Shown: positions 47,980 through 59,295 of the stretch, piece by piece | How the letters are laid out: each line of letters opens with the position of its first letter | Position numbering within the stretch: the stretch's first letter is position 1 | Source of the DNA: Lysinibacillus xylanilyticus | GTDB lineage: Bacteria > Bacillota > Bacilli > Bacillales_A > Planococcaceae | NCBI RefSeq assembly: GCF_001183605.1 | Contig: NZ_LFXJ01000007.1 | Coordinates: 1 to 64,000, forward strand | DNA length: 64,000 bases | Direction: 5' to 3' | The notes under the pieces: generated by a model | What the model was told of the DNA's origin: nothing | The model's database searches: none | Seen by the model: the letters and a program-made list of their open reading frames with translations, nothing else | Program-made: the position numbers and the translations under genes

Positions 47980-48934
47980 TCGACGACCTTTATCCGCTGC
48001 AACACCCAACCAAACGCCCTTATTGCAACGTCGTCTGAAGACAAAACCTGCTTTAACAGTTATTGCAATCTTATTATTAGGAAACATTTTATGGTTTATT
48101 TCTTGGTTAATTCCTAATAAAGACCTGGAAATTGGTAGCGACGAGCAAGTCGCTGCCGTTGATGGGGATACTATTACGCGCCAAGAGTGGATGGTTGCCA
48201 TGGAAGAACGCTATGGTAAAGAGACGCTACAAAATTTAGTGAATGAATCTGTTATGGAGAAGGCAGCTAAAAAATTTAAAATACAAGTAACGGATAAAGA
48301 GATTGATTTAGAGTTAGCCTTAATGCGTTCTGCTCAAGATAAATTTGATACTGCAATGCAAAACCTTTCATCAGAGCAACTGCGACAAAAAATTCGCTCA
48401 CAGCTTATTTTGGATAAGGTACTGACAAAAGATATGGTTATAAAAGAAGACAGTATTGAAAAATATTATGAGGAAAATCAGGCGCTATACAATACGAAAA
48501 CAAGCTATCGTACGAATTTTATAGAAGTGGATTCAAAAAAAGCTGCTGAGGAAGCATTAAAGGAATTAAAAGATCCCTCTGATTTTTCGGTGCTAGCACG
48601 TGAAATTTCAGTAGACAGTGCGTCAGCTAGCTTAGGTGGAGATATTGGTTTCCTCACAGAAAAACAGGAAAATGTCGATCCTGCCATTTTAAAAGCAGTG
48701 AATGAATTAAAAGCAGGTGAGGTTAGTAAAGCATTTAAGCTTGCTAACGGTCATTACGGAATTGTACAAGTTCAAGAGATAACAGAAGGACAATCCTTTA
48801 CATATGATGATGTGAAAGAACATATTGAACGTGAGCTTGCGTTAGAGCAACTGCCACAACATGTTACACCGGAAACGTTTTGGTCTGAATTTAACGCAAC
48901 TTGGTATTACGGAGAAGCGAAAAAAGGTAAATAA
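47963..48934 (+). CDS. Peptidyl-prolyl isomerase, PrsA/SurA-like (YacD)
   Basis: The 323-residue membrane-anchored protein has a basic N terminus, one membrane segment (about 31-49), a SurA_N-like helical region (about 60-170) and a parvulin (PpiC) domain (about 175-275; [37 protein letters not shown]). It probably aids folding of exported proteins. No lipobox Cys is present, unlike PrsA. It overlaps hslO and occupies the position of B. subtilis yacD. Confidence 0.88.
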   Translation: MSSTRNRRPLSAATPNQTPLLQRRLKTKPALTVIAILLLGNILWFISWLIPNKDLEIGSDEQVAAVDGDTITRQEWMVAMEERYGKETLQNLVNESVMEKAAKKFKIQVTDKEIDLELALMRSAQDKFDTAMQNLSSEQLRQKIRSQLILDKVLTKDMVIKEDSIEKYYEENQALYNTKTSYRTNFIEVDSKKAAEEALKELKDPSDFSVLAREISVDSASASLGGDIGFLTEKQENVDPAILKAVNELKAGEVSKAFKLANGHYGIVQVQEITEGQSFTYDDVKEHIERELALEQLPQHVTPETFWSEFNATWYYGEAKKGK

Positions 48935-48956
48935 CAGATGCTCTAAAATGGGCTTA

Positions 48957-49060
48957 AAGGATCTGCGAAATATCTGCGGGAAAAGTGAGCCGGGGGAACC
49001 CCTACAGACGTTTAGCGTCAACAGAGTAACGGCCACCCCAGCATATTGAGCAGATTTTTG
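48957..49060 (+). other. Structured intergenic element before cysK, unassigned
   Basis: ATCTGC (48961-48966, repeated at 48972) can pair with GCAGAT (49050-49055), which runs into TTTTT. TGCGGG (48975-48980) pairs with CCCCAGCA (49036-49043), CCG with CGG, and inner hairpins GGGG-AA-CCCC and GACG-TTTAG-CGTC are possible. It lies after the prsA-like gene and before the cysK promoter. No known riboswitch class was recognised. It may be a terminator or a structured RNA. Confidence 0.4.
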
Positions 49061-49152
49061 TTTCCTTGAATTTGCAAATGAGGGCCAGAAACCTTTGACT
49101 TTATTACGACAAGGCGAATCAATAAATATTCTGAAAATATAAGTTGTATTTA

Positions 49153-49182
49153 TTGACAATCTAATGGAAAAATTGATAAAAT
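49153..49182 (+). promoter_or_regulatory. Sigma-A promoter of cysK
   Basis: TTGACA (49153-49158), 18-bp spacer, TAAAAT (49177-49182), about 50 bases before the start codon. Confidence 0.7.
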
Positions 49183-49234
49183 CAAAAATAAGTAAAACCT
49201 ATAAAAATAGTAGGGATTGGGAGTGGATTGATAA

Positions 49235-50164
49235 ATGAGTAGATTAGCAAACTCAGTAGCTGAATTAGTTGGTAAAACGCCAATTGTTAAATTAAATCAT
49301 GCAACAGGTGAAAACGAAGGTACTGTTTATGTAAAATTAGAATATTTTAACCCTGGTAGCTCAGTGAAAGACCGTTTAGCTTTAGCGATGATTGAAGCGG
49401 CTGAAAAAGACGGTACATTAAAGCCAGGTGGTACAATTATTGAACCTACTTCTGGTAATACAGGTATTGGTCTTGCGATGATTGCTGCTGCTAAAGGTTA
49501 TAAAGCGATTTTAGTAATGCCAGAAACAATGAGCTTAGAGCGTCGTAACTTATTACGTGCATATGGTGCAGAACTTGTATTAACACCTGGACCAGCAGGT
49601 ATGAAAGGTGCAATTTCTAAGGCGGAGGAATTAGCTGCAGAGCATGGCTACTTCTTACCACAACAATTCACGAACCCAGCTAATGCCGTTGTTCACCGTT
49701 TAACAACTGGTCCTGAAATTGTAGAAGCATTTGAAGGTTTAAAATTAGATGCATTTGTTGCTGGTGTAGGTACAGGTGGTACAATTACGGGTGCTGGTGC
49801 CGTGCTAAAAGAGAAATATCCAGAAATTGAAATTATTGCTGTTGAGCCAAAAGATTCACCAGTACTTTCTGGTGGTCAACCAGGGCCTCATAAAATTCAA
49901 GGCATCGGAGCTGGTTTCGTACCTGAAGTATTAGATACAGGTGTATATTCTTCGGTATCCCCAGTTGAAAATGAGGTTGCTTTTGAGGTAGCTCGTAAAG
50001 TAGCGCGTGAAGAAGGTATCTTATGTGGTATTTCATCAGGTGCAGCTATTCATGTTGCCATTGAAGCAGCAAAACGTTTAGGTAAGGGTTCAAATGTTCT
50101 TGCAATCGTACCTTCTAATGGGGAACGTTATTTATCAACACCTTTATATCAATTTGAAGACTAA
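49235..50164 (+). CDS. cysK: Cysteine synthase (O-acetylserine thiol-lyase) A
   Basis: CysK makes cysteine from O-acetylserine and sulphide. The 309-residue PLP enzyme has the Schiff-base lysine in [10 protein letters not shown] (about 41-50), the substrate loop [11 protein letters not shown] (about 70-80), the phosphate-binding GTGGTITG (about 179-186) and SSGAA near residue 270. GGGAGTGG precedes the ATG. A terminator follows. In B. subtilis the gene is under CymR; no operator was assigned here. Confidence 0.97.
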   Translation: MSRLANSVAELVGKTPIVKLNHATGENEGTVYVKLEYFNPGSSVKDRLALAMIEAAEKDGTLKPGGTIIEPTSGNTGIGLAMIAAAKGYKAILVMPETMSLERRNLLRAYGAELVLTPGPAGMKGAISKAEELAAEHGYFLPQQFTNPANAVVHRLTTGPEIVEAFEGLKLDAFVAGVGTGGTITGAGAVLKEKYPEIEIIAVEPKDSPVLSGGQPGPHKIQGIGAGFVPEVLDTGVYSSVSPVENEVAFEVARKVAREEGILCGISSGAAIHVAIEAAKRLGKGSNVLAIVPSNGERYLSTPLYQFED

Positions 50165-50177
50165 TCCAATTATTTGT

Positions 50178-50214
50178 ATGTAAGGACTCCTTTAACGAGG
50201 GGTCTTTTTTTTAG
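50178..50214 (+). terminator. Terminator after cysK
   Basis: AAGGACTCCTT pairs with AGGGGTCTT around TAACG, followed by TTTTTT. Confidence 0.82.
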
Positions 50215-50267
50215 TCGATTTGCACAAAATTTGTGCCAAATGAAAAGTATGATTTTGCAATCAATAA

Positions 50268-50326
50268 TTAAAAAAAACTGCCCGTAAATGTTAGTAGTAT
50301 AACTAACCTCTATGGAGCAGTTCAAA
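50268..50326 (-). terminator. Terminator of the stalk-domain gene
   Basis: On the minus strand AACTGCTCC-ATAGAGG-TTAGT pairs with ACTAACA-TTTACG-GGCAGTT, followed by TTTTTT. Confidence 0.82.
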
Positions 50327-50347
50327 AAATATGATTAGGATAGACCT

Positions 50348-51196
50348 CTATACAACTGTATTACTTAAGACTTTTACGAAGCCATTGTTAGTGGCAGTAT
50401 TAATTAATTGATTAATAGATTCACGTGCTTTAACAGTGGATAAATACCATTTATCTGCAGTAACATCATGAATTAATACTTCTGGGTATCCTTTCAATTC
50501 TTCATCCGAGAAGGGGCCATTTAAAGAATAAAGGTCAAACTGTTGAATGCTTTTATTTTCATGAATCATAAAATTATATTGTCCATCCTTATAATAGGAA
50601 CCCGGATCGTCTAGATTAATTTGCCATGAATAGTTAGCAGGGGCATCAACAACTTTTCCTTTATTTTCAGTGAAAACTTTATATAAGGCTTTATTATAGG
50701 TGTTCCCTTGGATCTGTTGTACGATCCCACCCATTGTCATGTGGTATTCATATTGAGTAGCTTTTACTTTTACATTGTTTATAAGCAATGGCGCAGTATC
50801 TACTGTTACTGTGGAATTTTGATAATTGACCTGACAACCAAAAGTCTCTGCAATAAATCGAATAGGAACAAATAGTCTATTGTTCTTTAAATACGGTTTG
50901 ACATCAAGTAATTCAGTTTTACCGTTTTTTATAACGGTGTTGCTATTCGGTTGTAACGTTATCTGCATTTTGTTATTAGTTAGTGTAACTTTTGAGTCTT
51001 TCCAATTTACTGTTGCTCCCAAATTTTCACTGATAACACGCAAAGGCACCATTGTTCGATTGTTCTTAACTTCTGGTGCCGCATCTGTAGTAACGACAAC
51101 ACCATCTATCTTAATAGTACTATGTGCTGCATATGCAGGTAGAGAAGTCAGCATGAGTATCATTGCGAGGAAAACCCCTGAAAAAATCTTTTTCAT
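50348..51196 (-). CDS. Secreted copper amine oxidase N-terminal-like (stalk) domain protein
   Basis: The 282-residue protein has a signal peptide (MKKIFSGVFLAMILMLTSLP, cleaved after AYA near residue 23). Two copies of the copper amine oxidase N-terminal-like fold follow: VVTTDAAPEVKNNRTMVPLR (about 35-54) and ELLDVKPYLKNNRLFVPIRF (about 91-110). The C-terminal part (about 130-282) is of unknown type. Such domains are common in secreted Firmicute proteins and do not imply amine oxidase activity. AAAGGAGC precedes the ATG at 51196. It is oriented against its neighbours, between cysK and pabB, where B. subtilis has none. Confidence 0.82.
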   Translation of the reverse strand: MKKIFSGVFLAMILMLTSLPAYAAHSTIKIDGVVVTTDAAPEVKNNRTMVPLRVISENLGATVNWKDSKVTLTNNKMQITLQPNSNTVIKNGKTELLDVKPYLKNNRLFVPIRFIAETFGCQVNYQNSTVTVDTAPLLINNVKVKATQYEYHMTMGGIVQQIQGNTYNKALYKVFTENKGKVVDAPANYSWQINLDDPGSYYKDGQYNFMIHENKSIQQFDLYSLNGPFSDEELKGYPEVLIHDVTADKWYLSTVKARESINQLINTATNNGFVKVLSNTVV

Positions 51197-51464
51197 TGTG
51201 TAACAGCTCCTTTTTATAAAGTAAGTATACATAATTAGAAAATATTTCTATTTACTATTAATATAGCAAAGGCCCTTCTTTTAGACAAATTATAAAGTAA
51301 AAACACATATTTACTCTTTCGGTCAAATGACACTTGTGGCTGACGCTACATAAAACAATTGCTAAAAGGGTTTAATTTTATATGGTAATTGAAAAATATT
51401 CGCTTCAAAACAATATTCAAGTTAAGATGGAATCACATCATATGACTTAAAGGGGAATAGCAAC

Positions 51465-52874
51465 TTGAAGACAATACTGACGAAAACAATATCGATGGAT
51501 GCAGACTCGTTTTTTTATAGTTATAAGAAGCAAACAGAAGCAGAACAAGCACATGTATTTTTAGAAAGTGGACGCGGAGGAAATTTTACAATAGCTGCTT
51601 GGAATCCGCTGGCTATAGCACGATCAATCGAGAATGGTTTACTTGTAAATTGGAGAAATGGTGAGACTGAAAATTTAAACGGTGAACCTCTTGTTTTGTT
51701 AGAGAAATTAGTGGAGAACTATCACATTTCATATAATTCTGAGCTTCCTGTTTTTCAAGGTGGAGCTATCGGGTTTGTAGCATACGATTACGCTCGTAAA
51801 ATTGAAGTGTTACCTAATACTGCTGTAGATGATTTACAAATACCAGATATCTATTTTTATATTTTTGATTGCTGGGCAGTACACGATGTGAAAACAAATA
51901 AAGTAACACTTATGAAGCTAGAAGACTGTAATGTGAATTTGGAAGAATGGGCTAATGTGTGGCAAGAGGCCGCGCAAGAGGGATTGCTTACACGTAAATT
52001 TGAAAAAACAAGCGCTGTAGAAATAGTGAATGACGAAAGTGAATTGTTAGTATCATTTGCTGGGACTGCCTTTGAGGAAGCGGTAAGTAAAATCCAAACA
52101 TACATAGCGCAAGGCGATGTATTTCAAGTGAATTTGTCGGTACGTCAATCAAAAAAGTTAAACGCAACTGCAATGGATGTATATGAAGCATTACGTGCAT
52201 TTAATCCTTCGCCTTACATGGCTTATATAGAAGCACCTGATTTTGCTGTCGTTTCTGGTTCACCTGAGCTTTTGGTGAAGCGTCACGGTAATGAGTTGTC
52301 TACTCGACCAATCGCTGGTACACGACCAAGAGGGAAATCTGAGGCAGAGGACTTAGCGTTAGCGCAGGAATTGATTGATAACGATAAGGAACGTGCTGAA
52401 CATGTAATGCTTGTTGATTTAGAGCGCAATGATTTAGGGAGAGTATCTACATACGGGACTGTTGAAGTAGATGAGTTCATGGTGATTGAACGCTATTCAC
52501 ACGTGATGCACATTGTTTCCAATGTACGAGGAGAAATAGCTGAAGGGAAAACGAATGCAGATGTTGTCCGAGCCATGTTCCCAGGAGGAACAATAACAGG
52601 TGCACCTAAAATTCGTACGATGGAGATTATTGAAGAATTAGAACCTGTAAGACGAGGATTATATACGGGTTCAATTGGCTGGCTTGGCTACACAGGTGAT
52701 ATGGAGTTTAACATTGTTATTCGTACAGCATTTGTTAAAGATGGAGTAGCTCATATTCAGGCAGGAGCAGGCATTGTTATTGATTCTGTACCGGAAAGAG
52801 AATACCAGGAATCTTTAAATAAAGCGAAGGCGATGTGGCAGGCAAAGGCCATGGCAGAGGAGCGAGCAAAATGA
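51465..52874 (+). CDS. pabB: Aminodeoxychorismate synthase component I
   Basis: With PabA it converts chorismate and glutamine to 4-amino-4-deoxychorismate for folate. The 469-residue chorismate-binding protein has FQVNLSVRQ (about 221-229), SGSPELLV (about 264-271), [20 protein letters not shown] (about 281-300) and the C-terminal IVIRTA / [17 protein letters not shown] blocks. It belongs to the PabB/TrpE family, and the link to pabA-pabC-folP makes PabB the best reading. The start is TTG after AAGGGGAA. The stop overlaps the pabA start. Confidence 0.95.
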   Translation: MKTILTKTISMDADSFFYSYKKQTEAEQAHVFLESGRGGNFTIAAWNPLAIARSIENGLLVNWRNGETENLNGEPLVLLEKLVENYHISYNSELPVFQGGAIGFVAYDYARKIEVLPNTAVDDLQIPDIYFYIFDCWAVHDVKTNKVTLMKLEDCNVNLEEWANVWQEAAQEGLLTRKFEKTSAVEIVNDESELLVSFAGTAFEEAVSKIQTYIAQGDVFQVNLSVRQSKKLNATAMDVYEALRAFNPSPYMAYIEAPDFAVVSGSPELLVKRHGNELSTRPIAGTRPRGKSEAEDLALAQELIDNDKERAEHVMLVDLERNDLGRVSTYGTVEVDEFMVIERYSHVMHIVSNVRGEIAEGKTNADVVRAMFPGGTITGAPKIRTMEIIEELEPVRRGLYTGSIGWLGYTGDMEFNIVIRTAFVKDGVAHIQAGAGIVIDSVPEREYQESLNKAKAMWQAKAMAEERAK

Positions 52875-53452
52875 TTTTAATGATTGATAACTACGATTCT
52901 TTTACGTATAACCTTGTACAGTATTTTGGGGAATTTGGTCATGAATTAGTGGTAAAAAGAAACGATGCATTAACGGTGAAAGATATTGAGCAGCTTGCAC
53001 CAGATATGATTGTCATTTCACCAGGCCCATGTAGCCCGAATGAAGCGGGTGAAAGTCTGAATATTATTAAGTATTTCGCGGGAAATATTCCGATTTTAGG
53101 CGTTTGTCTTGGCCATCAAGCCATTGCCCAAGTATTCGGAGGGAATGTTGTACGAGCTGAGCGTTTGATGCATGGTAAAACATCACCTGTGCTACATGCT
53201 GAAATAGGTTTGCACAAGGGGATGCCAAATCCATTTGCAGCTACCCGTTACCACTCCTTAATTGTAGAGAAGGAAACGTTACCGGCATGTTTTGAAGTGA
53301 CGGCATGGACAGAAGAAGGGGAAATTATGGGCATTCGTCATAAGGACTATCCAATTGAGGGAGTGCAATACCATCCTGAATCGATTATGACGGAGCAAGG
53401 TAAAAAGCTTCTACGCCAGTTTATAGATTTGTATGTTGGGGGAGCGAAGTAA
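52871..53452 (+). CDS. pabA: Aminodeoxychorismate/anthranilate synthase glutamine amidotransferase
   Basis: This class I amidotransferase of 193 residues supplies ammonia to PabB. In B. subtilis the single subunit (also called TrpG) serves TrpE too. [20 protein letters not shown] is the start, the catalytic Cys is in GVCLGHQAI (about 78-86), and His-Glu in QYHPES (about 167-172). ATG at 52871 forms an ATGA overlap with pabB. pabC starts right after the stop codon. Confidence 0.95.
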   Translation: MILMIDNYDSFTYNLVQYFGEFGHELVVKRNDALTVKDIEQLAPDMIVISPGPCSPNEAGESLNIIKYFAGNIPILGVCLGHQAIAQVFGGNVVRAERLMHGKTSPVLHAEIGLHKGMPNPFAATRYHSLIVEKETLPACFEVTAWTEEGEIMGIRHKDYPIEGVQYHPESIMTEQGKKLLRQFIDLYVGGAK

Positions 53453-54292
53453 ATGCTGTGCTGGATGAATGGAGACTACCTAGCGGCGCAGGATTTGCGC
53501 GTTTCACCATTTGATCATGGATTTTTATACGGTTTAGGCTTTTTTGAAACGTTTCGAACGTATAAGGGAAAGGTATTTTGTTGGGAAGCGCATATGGAAA
53601 GGTTGCAAATCGCGCTTTCTCAATATCGTATTCATATGCCGTATACCGAAGAGGATTTACTTAATGTTGTTCAGCGATTAAATGAACAGGACGATGGACA
53701 GGATGGGTATTTCCGAATAAATGTCTCAGCTGGAGAGCATAGCATCGGTTTACAGCCTACTGAGTATAGACAACCGAATGTTATTGTTTTTCGCAAAGAA
53801 TTACATGACGCACCTCGAGGTATGGAAAAAAACGCACAGTGGCTAGTAACACCGCGTAATACTCCTGAAAAAGGGCTTCGAGTGAAATCGCACCATTATG
53901 GCAATAACGTTCTTGGGCGTTTTGAGATGCCATCTTTGGTGCAACAAGAGGGCTTTTTTTTAACGGAAAATGGTTTTGTTGCTGAAGGTGTAACATCAAA
54001 TATCTTTTGGGTGAAAGATGATATACTATATACGCCTTCCTTAGAGACTGGTATTTTACCTGGAATTATCCGAGCGTGGGTAATTGAGCGAGCGCAATCT
54101 CTAGGGATTAAGGTAAAAGAAGGTTTCTTTACTAAAGAGGATGTAGAGCAAAGTTCAGAGTGCTTTATTACGAACTCTATACAAGAGCTTGTTCCAATTC
54201 TTAATTTAGAGAGCAAGCAGTTATTAGGCAATAAAGGGCCTGTTTATTCGCGTTTACATGAAGCATTTGTCGATGAAGTGGAACAAGAATAG
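53453..54292 (+). CDS. pabC: Aminodeoxychorismate lyase
   Basis: PabC releases 4-aminobenzoate and pyruvate. The 279-residue fold-type IV PLP enzyme has the PLP lysine in VKSHHYGNNVLGRFEM (about 143-158) and the C-terminal cofactor-phosphate loop EGVTSNIFWV (about 179-188) and TGILPGIIRAWV. The ATG immediately follows the pabA stop, with GGGGGAGCG upstream. D-amino acid transaminases share the fold, but the operon context fixes the role. Confidence 0.94.
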   Translation: MLCWMNGDYLAAQDLRVSPFDHGFLYGLGFFETFRTYKGKVFCWEAHMERLQIALSQYRIHMPYTEEDLLNVVQRLNEQDDGQDGYFRINVSAGEHSIGLQPTEYRQPNVIVFRKELHDAPRGMEKNAQWLVTPRNTPEKGLRVKSHHYGNNVLGRFEMPSLVQQEGFFLTENGFVAEGVTSNIFWVKDDILYTPSLETGILPGIIRAWVIERAQSLGIKVKEGFFTKEDVEQSSECFITNSIQELVPILNLESKQLLGNKGPVYSRLHEAFVDEVEQE

Positions 54293-54305
54293 AAGGAGAG
54301 TTAAC

Positions 54306-55160
54306 ATGCTAGAAAAATATACAACACCATTAACTATTAACGGTATCACGTTAGACTATACAGCAGAAACTTTTGTGATGGGTATTTTAAATGTCACACC
54401 AGATTCATTTTCAGATGGAGGAAAATACAATAACGTTGAAGCTGCTATTGCACAAGCGAAAAAAATGGTAGCTGAGGGCGCTAAAATTATTGACGTTGGC
54501 GGAGAATCAACACGCCCAGGTTATGAACGTGTTTCCGATGAAGATGAAATTGCACGAATTGTACCAGTTATTCAAGCTTTAGTAGCCGAAGTGCCAGCAG
54601 TTATATCGGTTGATACGTATAAAGCGAATGTAGCTCGTGCAGCCATTGAAGCTGGTGCGCATATTATTAATGATATTTGGGGAGCGCAAGCTGAACCTGG
54701 GATCGCTCATGTTGCTGCAGATTTAAATGTACCGATTATTTTAATGCATAATCGAGACAACACTGATTATGGTGCTAACCTCTGGATGGCGGCAAAGGCC
54801 GACTTAGAGAAGAGTATTGCTATTGCCAGGGATGCAGGTATACCAGATAGCCATATTATTTTAGATCCGGGCATAGGCTTTGCGAAAACTACCGCTCAAA
54901 ATATAGAAATGATGCAGCATTTAGATGACTTAGTTGCAATGGGTTATCCTGTTTTGTTAGCTACTTCACGTAAATCAATGATTGGTAATGTCTTAAAGCT
55001 ACCAGTTGAGGAGCGTTTAGAAGGAACAGGAGCAACGGTTGTTTACGGTATTGAAAAAGGCTGCCATATGATTCGTGTGCATGATGTAAAGGAAATGGCG
55101 CGAGCTACACATATGGCTGATATTTTAGTTGGTAAGCGTATTTTTAAGGAGGAAGAGTGA
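54306..55160 (+). CDS. folP: Dihydropteroate synthase
   Basis: FolP condenses 4-aminobenzoate with the pterin pyrophosphate and is the sulphonamide target. The 284-residue TIM barrel has MGILNVTPDSFSDGGKY (about 21-37), the conserved GGESTRPG (about 66-73), NDIWGAQ (about 121-127), LDPGIGFAKT and a final RVHDV. ATG at 54306 follows AAGGAGAGTTAAC; upstream in-frame codons overlap pabC. The stop overlaps the folB start (TGATG). Confidence 0.97.
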   Translation: MLEKYTTPLTINGITLDYTAETFVMGILNVTPDSFSDGGKYNNVEAAIAQAKKMVAEGAKIIDVGGESTRPGYERVSDEDEIARIVPVIQALVAEVPAVISVDTYKANVARAAIEAGAHIINDIWGAQAEPGIAHVAADLNVPIILMHNRDNTDYGANLWMAAKADLEKSIAIARDAGIPDSHIILDPGIGFAKTTAQNIEMMQHLDDLVAMGYPVLLATSRKSMIGNVLKLPVEERLEGTGATVVYGIEKGCHMIRVHDVKEMARATHMADILVGKRIFKEEE

Positions 55161-55525
55161 TGGACTATATTCATTTAAAGGATATGCAGTTTTACGGCTA
55201 TCATGGTGTGTTAGCAGCGGAAACAACACTCGGTCAACGCTTCCGTGCCAATGTTTCACTTGCTGTAGATATGACAAAGGCTGGAGAGACTGATGACTTA
55301 AATCATACGGTAAACTATGCAGAGGTTTATGCGTTATGCCGTGACATCGTAGAAGGAGAGCCGTTCAAGCTTATTGAAGCACTTGTATCCAAAATAGCAA
55401 ACAGTATTTTAGAGACATACTCAGAAAAGGTTAAGGGTGTTCGCGTGGAGCTTATTAAACCAGACCCGCCAATCCATGGTTATTATAAAGAAGTATCGGT
55501 AGAGGTAACGAGAGGTGATTTCTAA
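55160..55525 (+). CDS. folB: Dihydroneopterin aldolase
   Basis: FolB cleaves dihydroneopterin to 6-hydroxymethyl-dihydropterin. The 121-residue T-fold protein has FYGYHGVLAAETTLGQRF (about 11-28), NHTVNYAEVYALC (about 49-61), LIEALVSKIA (about 71-80) with the pterin-binding Glu, and a KPDPPIHGYYKEVSVE ending with the catalytic-region Lys. ATG at 55160 is preferred to the GTG at 55157 because AAGGAGG spacing and the family start favour it. It overlaps folK by one base. Confidence 0.96.
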   Translation: MDYIHLKDMQFYGYHGVLAAETTLGQRFRANVSLAVDMTKAGETDDLNHTVNYAEVYALCRDIVEGEPFKLIEALVSKIANSILETYSEKVKGVRVELIKPDPPIHGYYKEVSVEVTRGDF

Positions 55526-56046
55526 TGAATGATGTGTATTTATCAATCGGCACAAATATGGGAGATCGATTTGAAAACTTACAAGATGCTGTTACCCTTT
55601 TAAAGGGCAAAGAGGAAATTGAAGTTGTACACATTTCTTCTGTTTATGAAACAGCTGCTGTAGGCTACACTGACCAAGCAGATTTTTTAAATATTGCTGT
55701 TAATATTAAAACGAGTTATTCATCTTCCGATATGCTGAAAATTTGCCAATGGGTTGAAAGTGAACTTGGGCGTGTTCGTGAATTTCGATGGGGCCCTCGA
55801 ATCATAGACCTTGACATTCTACTGTACAATCACGAAAATATTGAAACAGAGAGCTTAATTGTTCCACATCCAAGAATGTTCGAGCGAGCTTTCGTATTAG
55901 TACCACTAATAGAAATTACGCCTGCACCAGTTGGAAAACAACTGCAAAGGGCGCATGATATAATGCAACAGATGGATTGTGAAAAAGAAGGCGTAAATTT
56001 ATGGCTTGCATCAGCAGAGCTAAAAATTATGCAGTCTGTTAATTAA
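55525..56046 (+). CDS. folK: HPPK, 6-hydroxymethyl-dihydropterin pyrophosphokinase
   Basis: FolK transfers pyrophosphate from ATP to the pterin, giving the FolP substrate. The 173-residue product has LSIGTNMGDRFENLQDA (about 5-21), VYETAAVGYTDQADFLNIAV (about 40-59), and RWGPRIIDLDILLYN (about 89-103, with the two metal-binding Asp). AGAGGTG precedes the ATG. In B. subtilis the small gene yazB lies between folK and dusB; here only repeat-derived sequence is found. Confidence 0.96.
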   Translation: MNDVYLSIGTNMGDRFENLQDAVTLLKGKEEIEVVHISSVYETAAVGYTDQADFLNIAVNIKTSYSSSDMLKICQWVESELGRVREFRWGPRIIDLDILLYNHENIETESLIVPHPRMFERAFVLVPLIEITPAPVGKQLQRAHDIMQQMDCEKEGVNLWLASAELKIMQSVN

Positions 56047-56074
56047 GTTTCTAATCTGGTAGTCAAAGATTATT

Positions 56075-56165
56075 GCTGAATGGATTGCCTATAACTTATG
56101 TCAGTGGGTATCCGAACATCCGGTTAAAGCCTATGGACGCAGTTATACCGAGGCATAATTGATTT
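56075..56165 (+). repeat. Truncated family A repeat (A7)
   Basis: TTGCTGAATGGATTGCC left-end remnant, GGGTATCCGAACATCCGG, AAAGCCTATGGACGC and the terminal palindrome AGTTATACC / GGCATAATTG with ATTT. The core is missing. The element stands where yazB lies in B. subtilis. Confidence 0.7.
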
Positions 56166-56232
56166 GCATAGCATTAACGATAGATATTTATATAGAGGAA
56201 AGTTGAAAACCTCTAGAAGGAGGAAAACAACG

Positions 56233-57273
56233 TTGAGTCAGACAACTGAGAAGCCGTTTCAAATTGGCGATATAGTTATGGACAACCGTGTCGTATTAGC
56301 ACCAATGGCAGGAATCTGTAACTCTGCTTTCCGTTTAACTGTTAAGGAGTTCGGAGCAGGGCTAGTATATGCAGAAATGATTAGTGATAAAGGGATTGTC
56401 CAGAAGAATGCAAAAACACTAGGCATGCTTTATATCGATGAGCGTGAAAATCCACTTTCATTGCAAATTTTTGGTGGTGATAAGACAACTCTAGTGGAAG
56501 CGGCCAAGTATGTAGATGAAAACACAACTGCAGATATTATCGATATTAATATGGGTTGCCCAGTTAATAAGATTATTAAATGTGAAGCGGGTGCCCGTTT
56601 ACTTTTAGATCCGAATAAATTATATGAAATGGTAGCAGCTGTTGTAGATGCAGTAAAAAAACCTGTCAGCGTAAAAATGCGTATTGGTTGGGATGACGAG
56701 CATATCTTTGCTGTTGAGAACGCACAAGCTGCCGAACGTGCTGGTGCTTCAGCGGTAGCTGTTCACGGACGTACACGTGTACAAATGTACGAAGGAAAAG
56801 CAAATTGGGATTACATTCGTCAAGTGAAAGAAAATGTGAAAATTCCTGTGCTTGGTAATGGTGATGTAGAAACTCCTCAAGATGCAAAACGTATGCTTGA
56901 TACTACTGGGGTGGATGCGGTAATGATTGGACGCGCGGCTTTAGGTAATCCATGGATGATTTATCGTACAGTTCAATACCTTGAAACTGGTGAGCTAAAG
57001 GAAGAACCAAGTGTACGTGAAAAAATTGATGTGTGCTTGCTTCACTTTGAACGCCTTATGCAATTAAAGGGAGAATCTGTGGCGGTACGTGAAATGCGTA
57101 AACATGCTTCGTGGTATTTAAAAGGTATTCGTGGTAATGGTAAAGCGCGTAAAGCGATTAACCAAACGGAAACTGCGGTAGAGCTTCGTGCGCTATTAAA
57201 TGGAATTGCACAAGACTATGAAGAGTTTGAATCTAAATTAATAGTACCAGAAGCGAAACAATTAATTCTTTAA
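56233..57273 (+). CDS. dusB: tRNA-dihydrouridine synthase (DusB/YacF)
   Basis: This flavoenzyme reduces uridine in tRNA D-loops. The 346-residue TIM barrel has LAPMAGICNSAFR (about 23-35), the catalytic Cys in INMGCPVNKI (about 96-105), KMRIGWDDEH (about 137-146), HGRTRVQMYEGKANWDYI (about 167-184) and GNGDV (about 198-202). The TTG at 56233 with AAGGAGG upstream is chosen; a longer in-frame start at 56164 would read through repeat and ribosome-binding-site sequence. Confidence 0.94.
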   Translation: MSQTTEKPFQIGDIVMDNRVVLAPMAGICNSAFRLTVKEFGAGLVYAEMISDKGIVQKNAKTLGMLYIDERENPLSLQIFGGDKTTLVEAAKYVDENTTADIIDINMGCPVNKIIKCEAGARLLLDPNKLYEMVAAVVDAVKKPVSVKMRIGWDDEHIFAVENAQAAERAGASAVAVHGRTRVQMYEGKANWDYIRQVKENVKIPVLGNGDVETPQDAKRMLDTTGVDAVMIGRAALGNPWMIYRTVQYLETGELKEEPSVREKIDVCLLHFERLMQLKGESVAVREMRKHASWYLKGIRGNGKARKAINQTETAVELRALLNGIAQDYEEFESKLIVPEAKQLIL

Positions 57274-57323
57274 TTTCTTTCAGCAATTTTTTTCGGTAGC
57301 GACAGCTACAATTATGCGAAGGC
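57274..57323 (+). repeat. Family A/C debris after dusB
   Basis: TTTCTTTCAGCAATTTTTTT matches the family A left end (compare 59014), followed by CGGTAGCGACAGCTACAATT and ATGCGAAGGC from modules C and A. Confidence 0.55.
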
Positions 57324-57325
57324 TA

Positions 57326-57368
57326 AAGAGGCGTCTCGATGTTCGTGTTGAGACGTCTCTTTTTTTGC
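57326..57368 (+). terminator. Terminator after dusB
   Basis: AGAGGCGTCTC pairs with GAGACGTCTCT around GATGTTCGTGTT, followed by TTTTTT. Confidence 0.9.
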
Positions 57369-57499
57369 TAACATCAATTTTTAGAATTATTAATCATTTC
57401 TTCTCTTATGGAAATTAAAACGAAACAGATGATTACAGCAATAAAATTGTGTACAATAGAAATATTATGGACGTAAACGCAACGCGGACAATTTAATAA

Positions 57500-59005
<1,506 letters not shown>

Positions 59006-59008
59006 TAG

Positions 59009-59215
59009 TTTTAACTTCTTTCAGTATTCATCTCCCACCTCTATAGGTGGTGAGATGAACACTGGTTCAAGTTACTTTTCATCGGGTATACAAACATCCG
59101 CTGAAATAGAGGAACTCAGTCTAAGAACGCCACGTCCTGTGGCAACGACTGAGTAACCAACTTCGTGTTGGCCTAAAGCCCATTCCGGACGCAATTATGC
59201 CGAGGCATAATTAAT
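59009..59215 (+). repeat. Family A mosaic repeat (A8)
   Basis: TTAACTTCTTTCAGTATTC left end, hairpin CCACCTCTATAGGTGG, core (59106-59172: ACTCAGTC/GACTGAGT, GCCAC-GTCCT-GTGGC, CCAACTTCGTGTTGG), and a deletion joining AAAGCC to CATTCCGGACGC. It ends with the palindrome CAATTATGCC/GGCATAATT. It differs from A3 mainly by the lost CGGAATCGG hairpin arm. Confidence 0.85.
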
Positions 59216-59295
59216 AAGGACGTAGCACGACTACTACTAGGGATAAAAAGCGGTAGTCTAACTAGAAAAAGAAAGCTTTATTAAAAGGTTATCTT

